Shown here: positions 36,048-44,877 of the stretch, one piece after another
Layout: each line of letters starts with the position of its first letter
Numbering within the stretch: the stretch's first letter is position 1
Assembly: GCA_963805645.1 (NCBI GenBank)
Contig: CAWDVA010000008.1
Span: 62,001 to 126,000, forward strand
DNA length: 64,000 nucleotides
Source: CAVXEH01 sp963805645
GTDB taxonomy: Bacteria > Chloroflexota > Limnocylindria > QHBO01
Direction of reading: 5' to 3'
Notes under the pieces: generated by a model
What the model saw: only the letters and a program-made list of their open reading frames with translations
The model's database searches: none
Told to the model about the DNA's origin: nothing
Position numbers and translations under genes: made by a program

Positions 36048-36869
36048 TCAGAAGCGCGGGTCGCGCCGCCAGAGCTCGGTTTCGACGGCGTCGGTCAGCC
36101 GGCTCGCGGCGCGGGTTGCGAATCGGTCGACCAGCCGCGCGAAGAAGGGCCGCCGGGCATGGACCGGCACGGATCGCGCCGGAACCCCGGCAGCCGCGGC
36201 CGCGATCTCGACGGCACGGTCCAGGTCGCCGACCTCGTCGGCGAGCCCCAGCTCCACCGAGCGGACGCCCAGCCAGACCTCGCCGGTCGCCAGCTCGCGA
36301 GCGCGCTCAGGGGCCATCCGGCGGCCCTCCGCCACGCGCCCCACGAAGGCGTCGTAGTAGGCGTCCACCAGCTCCTGCTCCTTGGCCGCCTCCTCCGGTG
36401 AGTCGTCGCGCCAGGGCGCGCCCTGCCCCTTGAGGCTGCCCGCTTTGGTCTCCTGGACGCGGACGCCGATGCGCTCGAGCAGGCTTGACACGCGGGGCCC
36501 GGCGCTGATGACGCCGATGGAGCCCACCACGGCGTTGGGTGCCACCACGATGCTGCGGGCGGCCAGTGCGGCGAGGTAGGCGCCCGAGGCGCCGACCCCG
36601 CGCACGTGCGCGACCAGCGGCTTCTCCTTCGCCAGCCGGGCGAGGGCGAGGTAGAGGTAGTCCGAGGCCGGGGCGGAGCCGCCCGGCGAGTCGATGTCGA
36701 CGACCACCGCCGGCACGTGCCGCGAGCGGCGCGCGCGCGCCACGGTCTCGACCCACTCCGCGGAGCGCTGGCCGCCGGAGATGGGTCCGTAGAGGCGAAC
36801 GACCGCGACCCGGCCGGCGGTCCCGGATCGGCGGGCGACGAGGTCCCGAAGGGTGGTGGTCAGGTTCAT
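36048..36869 (-). CDS. sppA: Signal peptide peptidase SppA-like, S49 family
   Basis: 273 aa, the short type of S49 protease. Visible are RVAVVRLYGPISGGQRS near residue 20, VDIDSPGGSAPASDYLY near 57, the nucleophile serine in RGVGASGAYLAAL near 90, VGSIGVISAGPRVSSLLERIGV near 113, and the general-base lysine region ETKAGSLKGQGAPWR near 142. There is no clear N-terminal TM anchor, unlike many SppA. The start at 36869 is preceded by a TACGAT -10 box at 7 nt, so the mRNA is leaderless; a GTG further upstream is excluded by that. The family digests leftover signal peptides in the membrane. Confidence 0.88.
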   Translation of the reverse strand: MNLTTTLRDLVARRSGTAGRVAVVRLYGPISGGQRSAEWVETVARARRSRHVPAVVVDIDSPGGSAPASDYLYLALARLAKEKPLVAHVRGVGASGAYLAALAARSIVVAPNAVVGSIGVISAGPRVSSLLERIGVRVQETKAGSLKGQGAPWRDDSPEEAAKEQELVDAYYDAFVGRVAEGRRMAPERARELATGEVWLGVRSVELGLADEVGDLDRAVEIAAAAAGVPARSVPVHARRPFFARLVDRFATRAASRLTDAVETELWRRDPRF

Positions 36870-36876
36870 CGGCCCA

Positions 36877-36882
36877 ATCGTA
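36877..36882 (-). promoter_or_regulatory. -10 box (TACGAT) for sppA, leaderless start
   Basis: On the minus strand TACGAT ends 7 nt before the ATG at 36869. Confidence 0.55.
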
Positions 36883-36992
36883 GCCGTCCGTTCGACAGAT
36901 CGCTGGGCGGGCGTCGGCTCGTGGGGTCCCGCCCTCCGGGTGACCACGAATGCGGCGGGTGCCCCGGGCCCACGGCCGGCCGGGACGCTGCC

Positions 36993-38816
36993 TCAGTCCG
37001 CCTCGGGGAGCGCCTCGGCGGGGGAGCGGCGCGAACGCAGGTCGCGCAGGGTCTCCTGGTCCATTCCGGCGAGGCGCGGCAGGTCCGCGTTCGTGCGCGA
37101 CAGCCGCTCGGTCAGCTTGCTGAACACGAGGGTGCTGATCTGCGGCACGGCCATGAGCTGGCGGAGCGCGGCAGCGGGGACCTCCATCAGGGTCGTCGCC
37201 TTCTCGGCCACGACATTCGCCGTGCGCAGCGAGCCGGTGAGGGCCGCGATCTCGCCGAAGAAGTCCCCGGCTTCCATGGACGACAGCGCCTGGTACTCGC
37301 CTTCCTCCCCGGCGATGCCGGCCACCGTCCGGCCGGAGAGGATGAAGTACGCCGCATCGCCGACCTCGCCCGCCGTCAGGACGCGGGTGCCCTCGGCGGC
37401 ATCGGTCACGTGCGACTGGGCGATGAGGTTCCGGCGATCGCGGTCGCTCAGCAGGCCCAGGGCCGGGACGTAGCCGACGAGGAGGTCGAAGTCGGCCATG
37501 GTCGCGGGGCGCATGGCGCCCAGCCCCGGCGCCGTGGGTGCGGCACGCAGCAGGCTCATGGCGCGCCGCCACTCGGCGGCCGGCTGGCCGAGGCCGGGCA
37601 GGAAGTTCGTCCACACCCCGGCCGCGACAAGGAGTGCCGAGGCGAGGATCACGAGCAGCCGGATATCGATGAAGTCGGCGAGGCCGGCGAGGCCCATGCC
37701 CACGAGGAAGACGACGTCGCGGGTGACGAAGAACGCGCTGTTCACCCTGCCCCGGAAGTCCCGCGGCGTGTTGCGCTGGATGACGAGCCGCCGCCCCACG
37801 CTTGCCGGCGCGTTGAAGAAACCGGAGAAGATGACCAGGCCGATGGCGACCCCGACGTTGGGCGACAGTCCATAGAAGATGCCGACGGCACCCATCATCA
37901 CGAAGCCCATGGCCAGCCACTGGCCCTCACGCCAGCGGTCGGCGATGTTTGCCAGGACGAGGCTCCCGACGACGAAGCCCACGGAGGTCAGCCCTTCCTG
38001 CAGTCCGTACTCGAAATCGGTCGCACCCAGCGTCGTCTTGGTGAACGGGAGCAGCAGCGTGTTCCACAGACCGAAGGAGAGGAAGACCGGCGCAGACACG
38101 ATGAAGAGCGAGCGCAGGATGGGGGTGGAGAGGAGGAACCCCGTCCCGGCCTTCAGGTTCCGCCAGACCAGCTCGATGCTCGTGTCCTCCTCGGGCGGCA
38201 CGTGCCCGATGCGGACGAACCCGATGCAGGCGGCGGACACGGCGAACGTCGCCGCGTCGATCCAGAACGCCCACTCGATCGGGAGCGCGCCGGCGATGAG
38301 CCCGGCAAGCGCGAAGCCGATGGCGGTTGACCCAAAGCTCGAGATCGCCATGAGCGAGTTGGCGGCCGCCAGCTCCTCGTCGCTGGCGATCTCGGGCAGG
38401 ACGCTGTCGTTGGCCGGGTCAAAGAACTGGGTCACCACCGAGGAGAGCGCGACGAACAGGTAGAGCCAGCCGATCCCCAGGTTCGCGAAGTCCTGGACGA
38501 CGACGAACGGGATGACGAAGACGATCACGCCCCGCGACGCGTCGGCCGCGACCATGATCGCCTTGCGGTTCCATCGGTCCACGAACACGCCGGCGACCAG
38601 GCCGACCAGAAGGCTGGGTGCCGCCGTGGCGATCAGCATGAGGCCGACCGCACTCACGGAGTCGGTGACGCGGTAGACCAGGATGCCCGCGGCGAGCGAG
38701 GTCAGCGCGCTGCCGGCCGTCGAGATCAGCTGGGCAGTCCACAGCCAGGCGAAGCTGCGATTGCGGAAGACCGCGTACGGCGACAGGCTCGGGGCGGGCG
38801 CGGGGGGCGCTGTCAC
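36993..38816 (-). CDS. MFS transporter fused to a cyclic-nucleotide-binding domain
   Basis: 607 aa. Residues 1-425 are a 12-helix MFS_3/enterobactin-exporter-like transporter (FRNRSFAWLWTAQLISTAGSAL, VDRWNRKAIMVAADASRG, FFNAPASVGRRLVIQRNTPRDFRGRV). Residues 450-590 are a Crp-like cNMP domain (LGLLSDRDRRNLIAQSHV, EGTRVLTAGEVGDAAYFILSG, EAGDFFGEIAALTGSLRTANVVA) whose GEIAAL-x-R core is the phosphate-binding cassette. The transporter may be gated by cAMP or cGMP, perhaps made by the cyclase at 12929-14206; that is inference. The start is a GTG at 38816, 89 bp from the divergent DHA2 exporter. Confidence 0.88.
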   Translation of the reverse strand: MTAPPAPAPSLSPYAVFRNRSFAWLWTAQLISTAGSALTSLAAGILVYRVTDSVSAVGLMLIATAAPSLLVGLVAGVFVDRWNRKAIMVAADASRGVIVFVIPFVVVQDFANLGIGWLYLFVALSSVVTQFFDPANDSVLPEIASDEELAAANSLMAISSFGSTAIGFALAGLIAGALPIEWAFWIDAATFAVSAACIGFVRIGHVPPEEDTSIELVWRNLKAGTGFLLSTPILRSLFIVSAPVFLSFGLWNTLLLPFTKTTLGATDFEYGLQEGLTSVGFVVGSLVLANIADRWREGQWLAMGFVMMGAVGIFYGLSPNVGVAIGLVIFSGFFNAPASVGRRLVIQRNTPRDFRGRVNSAFFVTRDVVFLVGMGLAGLADFIDIRLLVILASALLVAAGVWTNFLPGLGQPAAEWRRAMSLLRAAPTAPGLGAMRPATMADFDLLVGYVPALGLLSDRDRRNLIAQSHVTDAAEGTRVLTAGEVGDAAYFILSGRTVAGIAGEEGEYQALSSMEAGDFFGEIAALTGSLRTANVVAEKATTLMEVPAAALRQLMAVPQISTLVFSKLTERLSRTNADLPRLAGMDQETLRDLRSRRSPAEALPEAD

Positions 38817-38905
38817 GCGTGCAGTGTGCGGGAGGCGAGGTTGGGCCGGCGGCCGATTTCTGCACGAGCGGCGCTGGCGTTGACGGCCGCCCGCATCATG
38901 GCCCG

Positions 38906-40471
38906 ATGCAGCGGCGCAGCTGGATCCTGGTGGCAGTGGTGCTCGCGTCCGGGACCGTGTTCCTGGACTCGACCGTCGTCAACGTCGCGCTCAAGGCGAT
39001 CGGCACCGAGCTGCCGGCGACGTTCGTTGGGGTGCTCGAGGGCGAGTCCTACGTCGTCAACGGCTACCTGCTCACCCTCTCCGCGCTGCTGATCCTGGCG
39101 GGGGCCCTCGCGGACGCCTACGGGCGCCGGCGGATGTTCATGGTGGGCCTCACCGGCTTCGGTGTGGCGTCCGCGCTGTGCGGGCTGGCGCCGACCATGG
39201 AGCTGCTGATCGCCTTCCGGCTGGTCCAGGGGGTCTTCGGTGCCTTCCTGGTGCCGACCAGCCTGGCGATCATCAACGCGAACTTCTCCGGGGTTGAGCG
39301 GGGCCGCGCCTTCGGCATCTGGGCCGCCGCCACCAGCGTCACGACCATCGCCGGGCCCGTGCTCGGCGGCCTGGTGGTGGACCAGGTCAGCTGGCGGCTC
39401 GCGTTCCTGATCAACCCGCCGCTGATCGTCGCCGCCCTGGCCGTTGCCTGGCGCTACGTGCCCGAGTCGCGCGACACGGAGAGCCGCCATCGCTTCGACT
39501 GGCTGGGTGCGGTTGCCATCGCCGTCGCGGTGGGCGGGCTGACGTACGGCGCCATCCGCGGGCAGCAGTCCCACTGGACCGATGCGAGCGCTTTCGTGGC
39601 CCTGCCCATCGGCGCGCTCGCCACCCTCGCGCTCGTGCCGCTGATGACCCGCCGCGCCCACCCGCTGGTACCGCCGTTCCTGTTCCGCTCCCGCAACTTC
39701 ACCATCACCAACGTCTCCACGATCCTGATCTACGGGACCATCTACACGTTCGGCCAGTTCCAGGCCATCTACCTCCAGGGAACGCTTGGCTACAGCGCCC
39801 TGGCCAGCGGCCTGATCACGATCCCCACCAGCCTGTTCCTGATCTTCCTCTCGACGCAGATGGGCACCCTGGCGGGCCGATGGGGTCCGCGCCTGTTCAT
39901 GACCATCGGTCCGGCGCTCATGGCGGTCGGTGTCCTGTGGATGGCGCGCATCCCCGCCGACAGCCCCGCCTGGCACGCGACCGTGAGCCAGCCCGCCTCG
40001 TTGCTTCCGCCGGCCCAGACCTGGGTGGACCTGCTTCCCTCGCTGCTGGTCTACGGGCTGGGTATCTCGATCATGGTGGCGCCCCTGACGACCGCCCTGA
40101 TGACGTCGGTGCCCGCACGGAACTCAGGGCTCGCCTCGGCGATCAACAACGCCGTGTCGAGGATCGGGCCGCTGCTCGCCGGCGCGGTGATCTTCATTGG
40201 CATCACGGCGAGCTTCTACAGTGGCCTGGGGTCGCGCCTCGACATCCCGACCAATACGCCAGCCGTGCGGGAGCAGTTCCCTCCGCTGAATGTCCCCGAC
40301 CAGGGATCGACCGCCGAGCTGTCGGCAGCGCGAGCGGCCTCGACCGACTCCTACCACCTGGCGATGCTGATCGCGGCCGCGCTGTGCGTCGGCGGCGCGG
40401 CGGCGAACGGCCTGGGCATCGTCAATCCCCGACGCGACGAGAACCAGGAGCCGGCGGCGTCCGGGGCATAG
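38906..40471 (+). CDS. MFS drug exporter, DHA2/EmrB type
   Basis: 521 aa with about 14 TM helices. DHA2 features: VLASGTVFLDSTVVNVAL near residue 12, VNGYLLTLSALLILAGALAD near 50, DAYGRRRMFMVGL near 70, RLVQGVFGAFLVPTSLAIIN near 113 and FGIWAAATSVTTIAGPVLGG near 140. It probably exports drugs or other hydrophobic compounds by proton antiport. The start at 38906 gives the standard N-terminus with no extra residues. It shares an 89-bp divergent promoter region with the MFS-cNMP fusion and runs toward the Eis-like gene, 12 bp apart at the stops. Confidence 0.88.
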   Translation: MQRRSWILVAVVLASGTVFLDSTVVNVALKAIGTELPATFVGVLEGESYVVNGYLLTLSALLILAGALADAYGRRRMFMVGLTGFGVASALCGLAPTMELLIAFRLVQGVFGAFLVPTSLAIINANFSGVERGRAFGIWAAATSVTTIAGPVLGGLVVDQVSWRLAFLINPPLIVAALAVAWRYVPESRDTESRHRFDWLGAVAIAVAVGGLTYGAIRGQQSHWTDASAFVALPIGALATLALVPLMTRRAHPLVPPFLFRSRNFTITNVSTILIYGTIYTFGQFQAIYLQGTLGYSALASGLITIPTSLFLIFLSTQMGTLAGRWGPRLFMTIGPALMAVGVLWMARIPADSPAWHATVSQPASLLPPAQTWVDLLPSLLVYGLGISIMVAPLTTALMTSVPARNSGLASAINNAVSRIGPLLAGAVIFIGITASFYSGLGSRLDIPTNTPAVREQFPPLNVPDQGSTAELSAARAASTDSYHLAMLIAAALCVGGAAANGLGIVNPRRDENQEPAASGA

Positions 40472-40483
40472 CGGGCGACGAGG

Positions 40484-41704
40484 TCAGAAGACGGCCGGGC
40501 ACCAGGGAGCGAGCGGCGTGCGGAGCAGGGCGTCGCCGCGCCCGACCGCGCCGGGGGTCTGCTCCGTCACGCGGCCCGCCATCGCCAGCTCGGCGAGGCT
40601 GACGCCGCCCAGGAAGACCGCCCCGAGCTCGGCGATGCCCAGGACCAGGTCCGCGTCCATGGTCGAGCGGTGGACGCCTGCCCCGTCGGGGGTGGCGTCA
40701 AGCTCCCAGCGCCCGGCGTTCCAGTCGCAGAACGGGTCGTCGATCTCGAGCACCAGGCGGTCGCGCCCCGCGTAGCCGCGTCGCTCCATGGCGCCGGGCA
40801 GGTCCACGATCCGCAGCCACAGCGCGTCGCCGACGGTCATGCCCAGGCGTCGTGGCTCAAGCAGGGTGAGCCGCAGCGCGGAGTCCACGGGAACGTTGAA
40901 GGCACGGGTGCGCGCCGTGAGGTCCATCGAGAGGAGATAGCCCCACAGGGCCCGCTCCGCCTCAGGGGTCAGCGCGATGGCCTCCGTGACGTCGACGGCG
41001 CCCTTGGGTCCGCGATCGTCCCAGTCCCCGTGGATCCGGTAGCGGGCGTAGGCGTCCGCCACGCCGTCCGTCTCGTGCACCAGGAAGAAGGCAGGCCCGC
41101 CGCCCCGTCGCCAGCGCTCGGGGTCGTGGATGAACTCGGCGCGCCACCAGCCGTCGTTGCGCGAGAAGGCGCCGACCCGCATCGGCGCGTAGCGGTCGTA
41201 CACGGGGCGGCAGGCCTGCGTGGCTTCCTCCGGCTCCACCAGGCGGAAGCTGCCGGCGAGCGGGCCGCCGTCCGAGAAGACCGCCCGCGAGCGCTCGACG
41301 TCGATGGATCCCTTGAACGACGCGAGGCCGTAGCCGAATCGGCCGTAGATGGCGCCCTCGGATGCCCAGAGGATGGCGATCGGCTCACCGCGCTCGCGAA
41401 TGGCATCCAGCTGGGCGCGCATCATCGCCGTCAGCACGCCCTGCCGGCGGTGCGTGGGATGGACGCCCACCATGGTCACGCCCGCGGCGGGCATGGAGCC
41501 GCCGGGAATGGTCAGGTCGAAGGTGAAGATCCCGGCCGTGCCCACCACGCGGTCGCGGGCGTAGGCGGCGAGGGCCCGATCGAGCTCCGTGTACCCCTCC
41601 ATCACCGGCAGGTCCTCCTCCACCACTCGATGGCCGAAGGAGATGTCGACGGCATCGAACCAGTCGTGGAGCGAGCCGTCGAAGGGCCGCACGTCGATCT
41701 GCAT
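40484..41704 (-). CDS. Eis-like GNAT N-acetyltransferase
   Basis: 406 aa, the usual length for the Eis family. An N-terminal GNAT domain with acetyl-CoA motif TMVGVHPTHRRQGVLTAMMRAQL near residue 85 and EGAIYGRFGYG near 130 is followed by a second GNAT-like region (160-300) and an SCP2-like C-terminus (310-400). The final residue is Phe, as expected if the C-terminus supplies the carboxylate in the active site. Eis proteins acetylate amines, including aminoglycosides, on several positions. The start at 41704 is favoured over 41740 by the nearby -10 box and by family length. Confidence 0.88.
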   Translation of the reverse strand: MQIDVRPFDGSLHDWFDAVDISFGHRVVEEDLPVMEGYTELDRALAAYARDRVVGTAGIFTFDLTIPGGSMPAAGVTMVGVHPTHRRQGVLTAMMRAQLDAIRERGEPIAILWASEGAIYGRFGYGLASFKGSIDVERSRAVFSDGGPLAGSFRLVEPEEATQACRPVYDRYAPMRVGAFSRNDGWWRAEFIHDPERWRRGGGPAFFLVHETDGVADAYARYRIHGDWDDRGPKGAVDVTEAIALTPEAERALWGYLLSMDLTARTRAFNVPVDSALRLTLLEPRRLGMTVGDALWLRIVDLPGAMERRGYAGRDRLVLEIDDPFCDWNAGRWELDATPDGAGVHRSTMDADLVLGIAELGAVFLGGVSLAELAMAGRVTEQTPGAVGRGDALLRTPLAPWCPAVF

Positions 41705-41711
41705 GCCGGTA

Positions 41712-41717
41712 AGTATC
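41712..41717 (-). promoter_or_regulatory. -10-like box (GATACT) for the Eis-like gene
   Basis: On the minus strand GATACT ends 7 nt before the ATG at 41704, consistent with a leaderless mRNA. The box is weaker than the others. Confidence 0.4.
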
Positions 41718-41924
41718 GGCGTCCGGGGCGGGGTCGTCATGGGCCGATGGTGACAATTCGCCGACCGTCCGTCTGTCGCCCACGTGACAGGCGGGCGTCA
41801 GCCGCCGCTCGGTGGGCTCGGTCCCGTGGTTGATGCCGGTTCGCGGGAGCGGGCTATCATTGCCGTCGCCCGCTCACGTGCGCCTGGCCGCTCGGCGTGT
41901 CCCCCGGAGCGGCTCGGAGGTAGC

Positions 41925-43754
41925 TTGACCCGATTCACCCGCCTTGCCGTCATCACCGTGCTGATGACATTCGCGCTCGTCGTCGTGGGCGTCGTGGTGC
42001 GCTCCACCGGGTCCGGGCTGGGCTGCCCCGAGTGGCCGACCTGCTACGGCAGCCTGGTCCCCCCGTTCAACGACGTCCACGCCATCATCGAGTGGTCGCA
42101 CCGCACCACAGCGGCCGTGGTGGGCCTGCTCGTCTTTGCCGTTGGCGTGGCGGCCATCGTCTCGTATCGGCGACGCGCCTCGATCCTGTGGCCCTCGCTG
42201 GTCGGCTTCGTCCTCGTCGTCTTCCAGGCCGCGCTCGGGAAGGTGACCGTTGAGAGCGAGCTGTCCGGCGACATCGTGACGGCGCACCTGGCCACCGCGA
42301 TGGCACTCCTGGCCCTGCTGATCTACGTGGCGGTGCGCTCCGGGCTGCCGCCCCGGATCGGGCGGCGCGGGGGTTGGGACCGGCTGACCCTGTGGATGAC
42401 CGGGACCGCGGCGGCGGTCTACGTCCTACTCCTCCTCGGGTCGCACGTGACCGCCACGGGGACCGCCCTGGTCTTCCCGGACTGGCCGCTCATGAACGGC
42501 ACGCCCTTCCCGGGCATGGACGCCTTCAATGCCCCGCACGTGATCCACCGCTGGGCGGCGGTGGTCGTTGGCGTGGTCCTGGCCGCGGCGACGCTCATCG
42601 CGTGGCGCGCGCGCGAACGCCGGCCATGGGTCGCCCGGCTCACGGCCACCGCCGCCGTCCTCTACGTCGTCCAGGCCGTGGTGGGCGGGCTGCAGATCTT
42701 CACGGACCTGTCGGCGTGGTCCCAGGTCCTGCACCTCTCGCTGGGAGCGGCGATCTGGAGCCTCCTGGTGGCCGCCGCGGTGCTGGCCTACTACGCGGCG
42801 CGGCTCGAAGCCGAGCCTGCGCCGGCGGCGGCTTCAGAACCCGACGCCGCGGGCGCGCCGCGCTCCGGGACCTCGGGTGCCGGGATCCTCCGCGCCTACG
42901 TGGCGCTGACCAAGCCGCGGATCATCGAGCTGCTGCTGGTCACGACCGTGCCGACCATGGTTCTCGCCGCGCGCGGCATCCCCTCGCCATGGCTGATGGC
43001 GGCGGTCATCGCCGGTGGGACGATGGCGGCGGGCGGGGCCAACGCCATCAACCAGTACGTCGATCGCGACATCGACGACCTCATGCGCCGGACCCGTCAC
43101 CGACCGCTGCCTCGCCATGCCATCGGTCCCACCGCGGCGCTGCGGTTCGGCATCGGGCTGTCGGTCGTCTCCTTCGTCTTCCTCGCGGTCGCCGTCAACC
43201 TGCTGAGCGCGCTCCTGGCCCTCTCCGCCATCGGCTTCTACGTCTTCGTCTATACGCTGTGGCTCAAGCGCTCGACGCCGCAGAACATCGTCATCGGCGG
43301 TGCCGCGGGGAGCGTCCCGGTGCTCGTGGCCTGGGCATCGGTGACCGGGTCGGTCGGGATCCCGGCGCTCGTGCTGTTCGCCATCGTCTTCTACTGGACC
43401 CCCCCGCACTTCTGGGCGCTCGCCCTTCGCTACAAGGGCGACTACGAGACGGCCCGGGTGCCCATGATGCCGGTCGTGCGCGGTGAGGCGGAGACGGCGC
43501 GCCAGATCACCCTGTACTCGCTGCTGCTGGTGGCCGTGAGCCTGCTCCTGTTCCCCGCGGCGAAGATGGGGCTCATCTACCTGGTCTCGGCGGTGGCGCT
43601 GGGGATCGCCTTCGTCTGGTACGCGCTTCGCGTGCAGCGCAACGTGACCGACGGGCGGGCCGCCATCGGTCTCTTCCGCTTCTCGATCAGCTACCTGACG
43701 CTGCTCTTCGCGGCGGTCGCGGTGGACAGCCTGCTGCGCCTCGGCATCGGCTGA
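41925..43754 (+). CDS. ctaA-ctaB: Heme A synthase - heme O synthase fusion (CtaA-CtaB)
   Basis: 609 aa from a TTG at 41925 with GGAGG four nt upstream. Residues 1-305 are CtaA/COX15: a loop Cys pair in GLGCPEWPTCYGSL and four heme-ligand histidines in EWSHRTTAAVVG, TAHLATAMALL, VIHRWAAVVVG and VLHLSLGAAIW. After a linker (290-322), residues 325-605 are CtaB, the protoheme IX farnesyltransferase, with NAINQYVDRDIDDLMRRTRH and YKGDYETARVPMMPVVRG. One chain thus turns heme B to heme O and then to heme A for the aa3 oxidase encoded 8 kb downstream. It is convergent with ctaG. A possible promoter TATCAT lies at 41855-41860. Confidence 0.93.
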   Translation: MTRFTRLAVITVLMTFALVVVGVVVRSTGSGLGCPEWPTCYGSLVPPFNDVHAIIEWSHRTTAAVVGLLVFAVGVAAIVSYRRRASILWPSLVGFVLVVFQAALGKVTVESELSGDIVTAHLATAMALLALLIYVAVRSGLPPRIGRRGGWDRLTLWMTGTAAAVYVLLLLGSHVTATGTALVFPDWPLMNGTPFPGMDAFNAPHVIHRWAAVVVGVVLAAATLIAWRARERRPWVARLTATAAVLYVVQAVVGGLQIFTDLSAWSQVLHLSLGAAIWSLLVAAAVLAYYAARLEAEPAPAAASEPDAAGAPRSGTSGAGILRAYVALTKPRIIELLLVTTVPTMVLAARGIPSPWLMAAVIAGGTMAAGGANAINQYVDRDIDDLMRRTRHRPLPRHAIGPTAALRFGIGLSVVSFVFLAVAVNLLSALLALSAIGFYVFVYTLWLKRSTPQNIVIGGAAGSVPVLVAWASVTGSVGIPALVLFAIVFYWTPPHFWALALRYKGDYETARVPMMPVVRGEAETARQITLYSLLLVAVSLLLFPAAKMGLIYLVSAVALGIAFVWYALRVQRNVTDGRAAIGLFRFSISYLTLLFAAVAVDSLLRLGIG

Positions 43755-43787
43755 ACAGCGAGCTCGCGGGACCCATCCGCGGGCGCG

Positions 43788-44795
43788 CTAGGTGGGGGTG
43801 TCGAGCCCGTTGCCCTCCGTCGCCTGCCGGAGCCGCTCCTCCGCGTCCAGGCGGGCGTCCATGCGAGCGGTGCGCACGTCCTCGAAGCGCATCCAGGCCC
43901 AGACGACACCCAGCAGGGCGACCAGGAAGACCATGTCCCCCATGACCCACATGAGGGTGCCGCCCAGCTGCTGATCCGCCAGCGGCGTGGGCCCCCAGTC
44001 GCGGACGTTCGTCAGGTAATGGCCGTAGAGCACCGAGTCGGCGGACAGCAGTGCCAGGCCAAGGAACGACATCTGCGGCAGCGCCAGGAAGAGGTAGAGG
44101 ATCCGCACCGGGTGCGGCATGCGCCAGGGCATGGGGTCGGGGCTGATCACCGGCCACCAGAAGAGGAGCCCGGCGCCGAGCATGGTGAGGTGCTCGACGT
44201 AGTGGACGAGGTCATTCTCGAGGGCGACGTCGTACAGGCTGCTGAAGTGCCACCCCCAGTTGACCGCCGCGAAGAGGAGCCAGGTCGTCAGCGGGAAGGC
44301 GATCCAGCGCACCAGCCGGCTGTGGAGCATGACCAGGATCCACCTCCGGCCCCGTGGAGACGCGACCCGCAGTGCCAGGGTGATGGGAGCCGCCATCACG
44401 ATCAGGGGTGCCGCCACCATCTCGAGGAGCATGTGCTGCACCATGTGGACGCTGAACAGCTGTCCCTCGTAGGCATCGATGGGTGAGATCAGCGCCACCA
44501 GGATCGCCGCCAGTCCGGCGAAGAAGAGCCAGCGCCGATAGCGGGGGACCGGGGTCCCCGCATGGGCGCGGTCCGTCCGCCGCTCGGCCCACAGGTAGGC
44601 GAGGGCCGCCAGGATGCAGCCGAGGAGCGGCAGCGGGTCCAGGCTCCAGTCCAGCAGGACGCCGGGGAAGGCGGGCGCGGGAAGCTCGTCGCCGTGGGCC
44701 AGCACCAGGCCGGCGCCTGCCAGCGACAGCGCGGCTGCGCCGACAGCGGCGACCCCCAGCCGGATGCGAGCCGGTCGCGGAATCACGTGCATCAT
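43788..44795 (-). CDS. ctaG: Cytochrome c oxidase assembly factor CtaG (caa3_CtaG)
   Basis: 335 aa, seven or more TM helices. Typical blocks: ISPIDAYEGQLFSVHMVQHMLLEMVAAPL near residue 110 with the conserved histidines, NWGWHFSSLYDVAL near 190, HYVEHLTMLGAGLLFWWPVI near 205 and GGTLMWVMGDMVFLVALLGV near 285. The family is needed for copper delivery or assembly of caa3-type oxidases. The start is the ATG at 44795 (MMHVIPRP) or 44792; no clear Shine-Dalgarno is seen. It is convergent with the CtaA-CtaB fusion and divergent from the lipoprotein gene. Confidence 0.9.
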   Translation of the reverse strand: MMHVIPRPARIRLGVAAVGAAALSLAGAGLVLAHGDELPAPAFPGVLLDWSLDPLPLLGCILAALAYLWAERRTDRAHAGTPVPRYRRWLFFAGLAAILVALISPIDAYEGQLFSVHMVQHMLLEMVAAPLIVMAAPITLALRVASPRGRRWILVMLHSRLVRWIAFPLTTWLLFAAVNWGWHFSSLYDVALENDLVHYVEHLTMLGAGLLFWWPVISPDPMPWRMPHPVRILYLFLALPQMSFLGLALLSADSVLYGHYLTNVRDWGPTPLADQQLGGTLMWVMGDMVFLVALLGVVWAWMRFEDVRTARMDARLDAEERLRQATEGNGLDTPT

Positions 44796-44877
44796 TGTGT
44801 CCGATGGCACCGATCTCCGCCCCCGCGCCCCAGGCGCCCGTGGAACCACGGGTGCCGGCCGGGCGTCAGGAAGGGCG

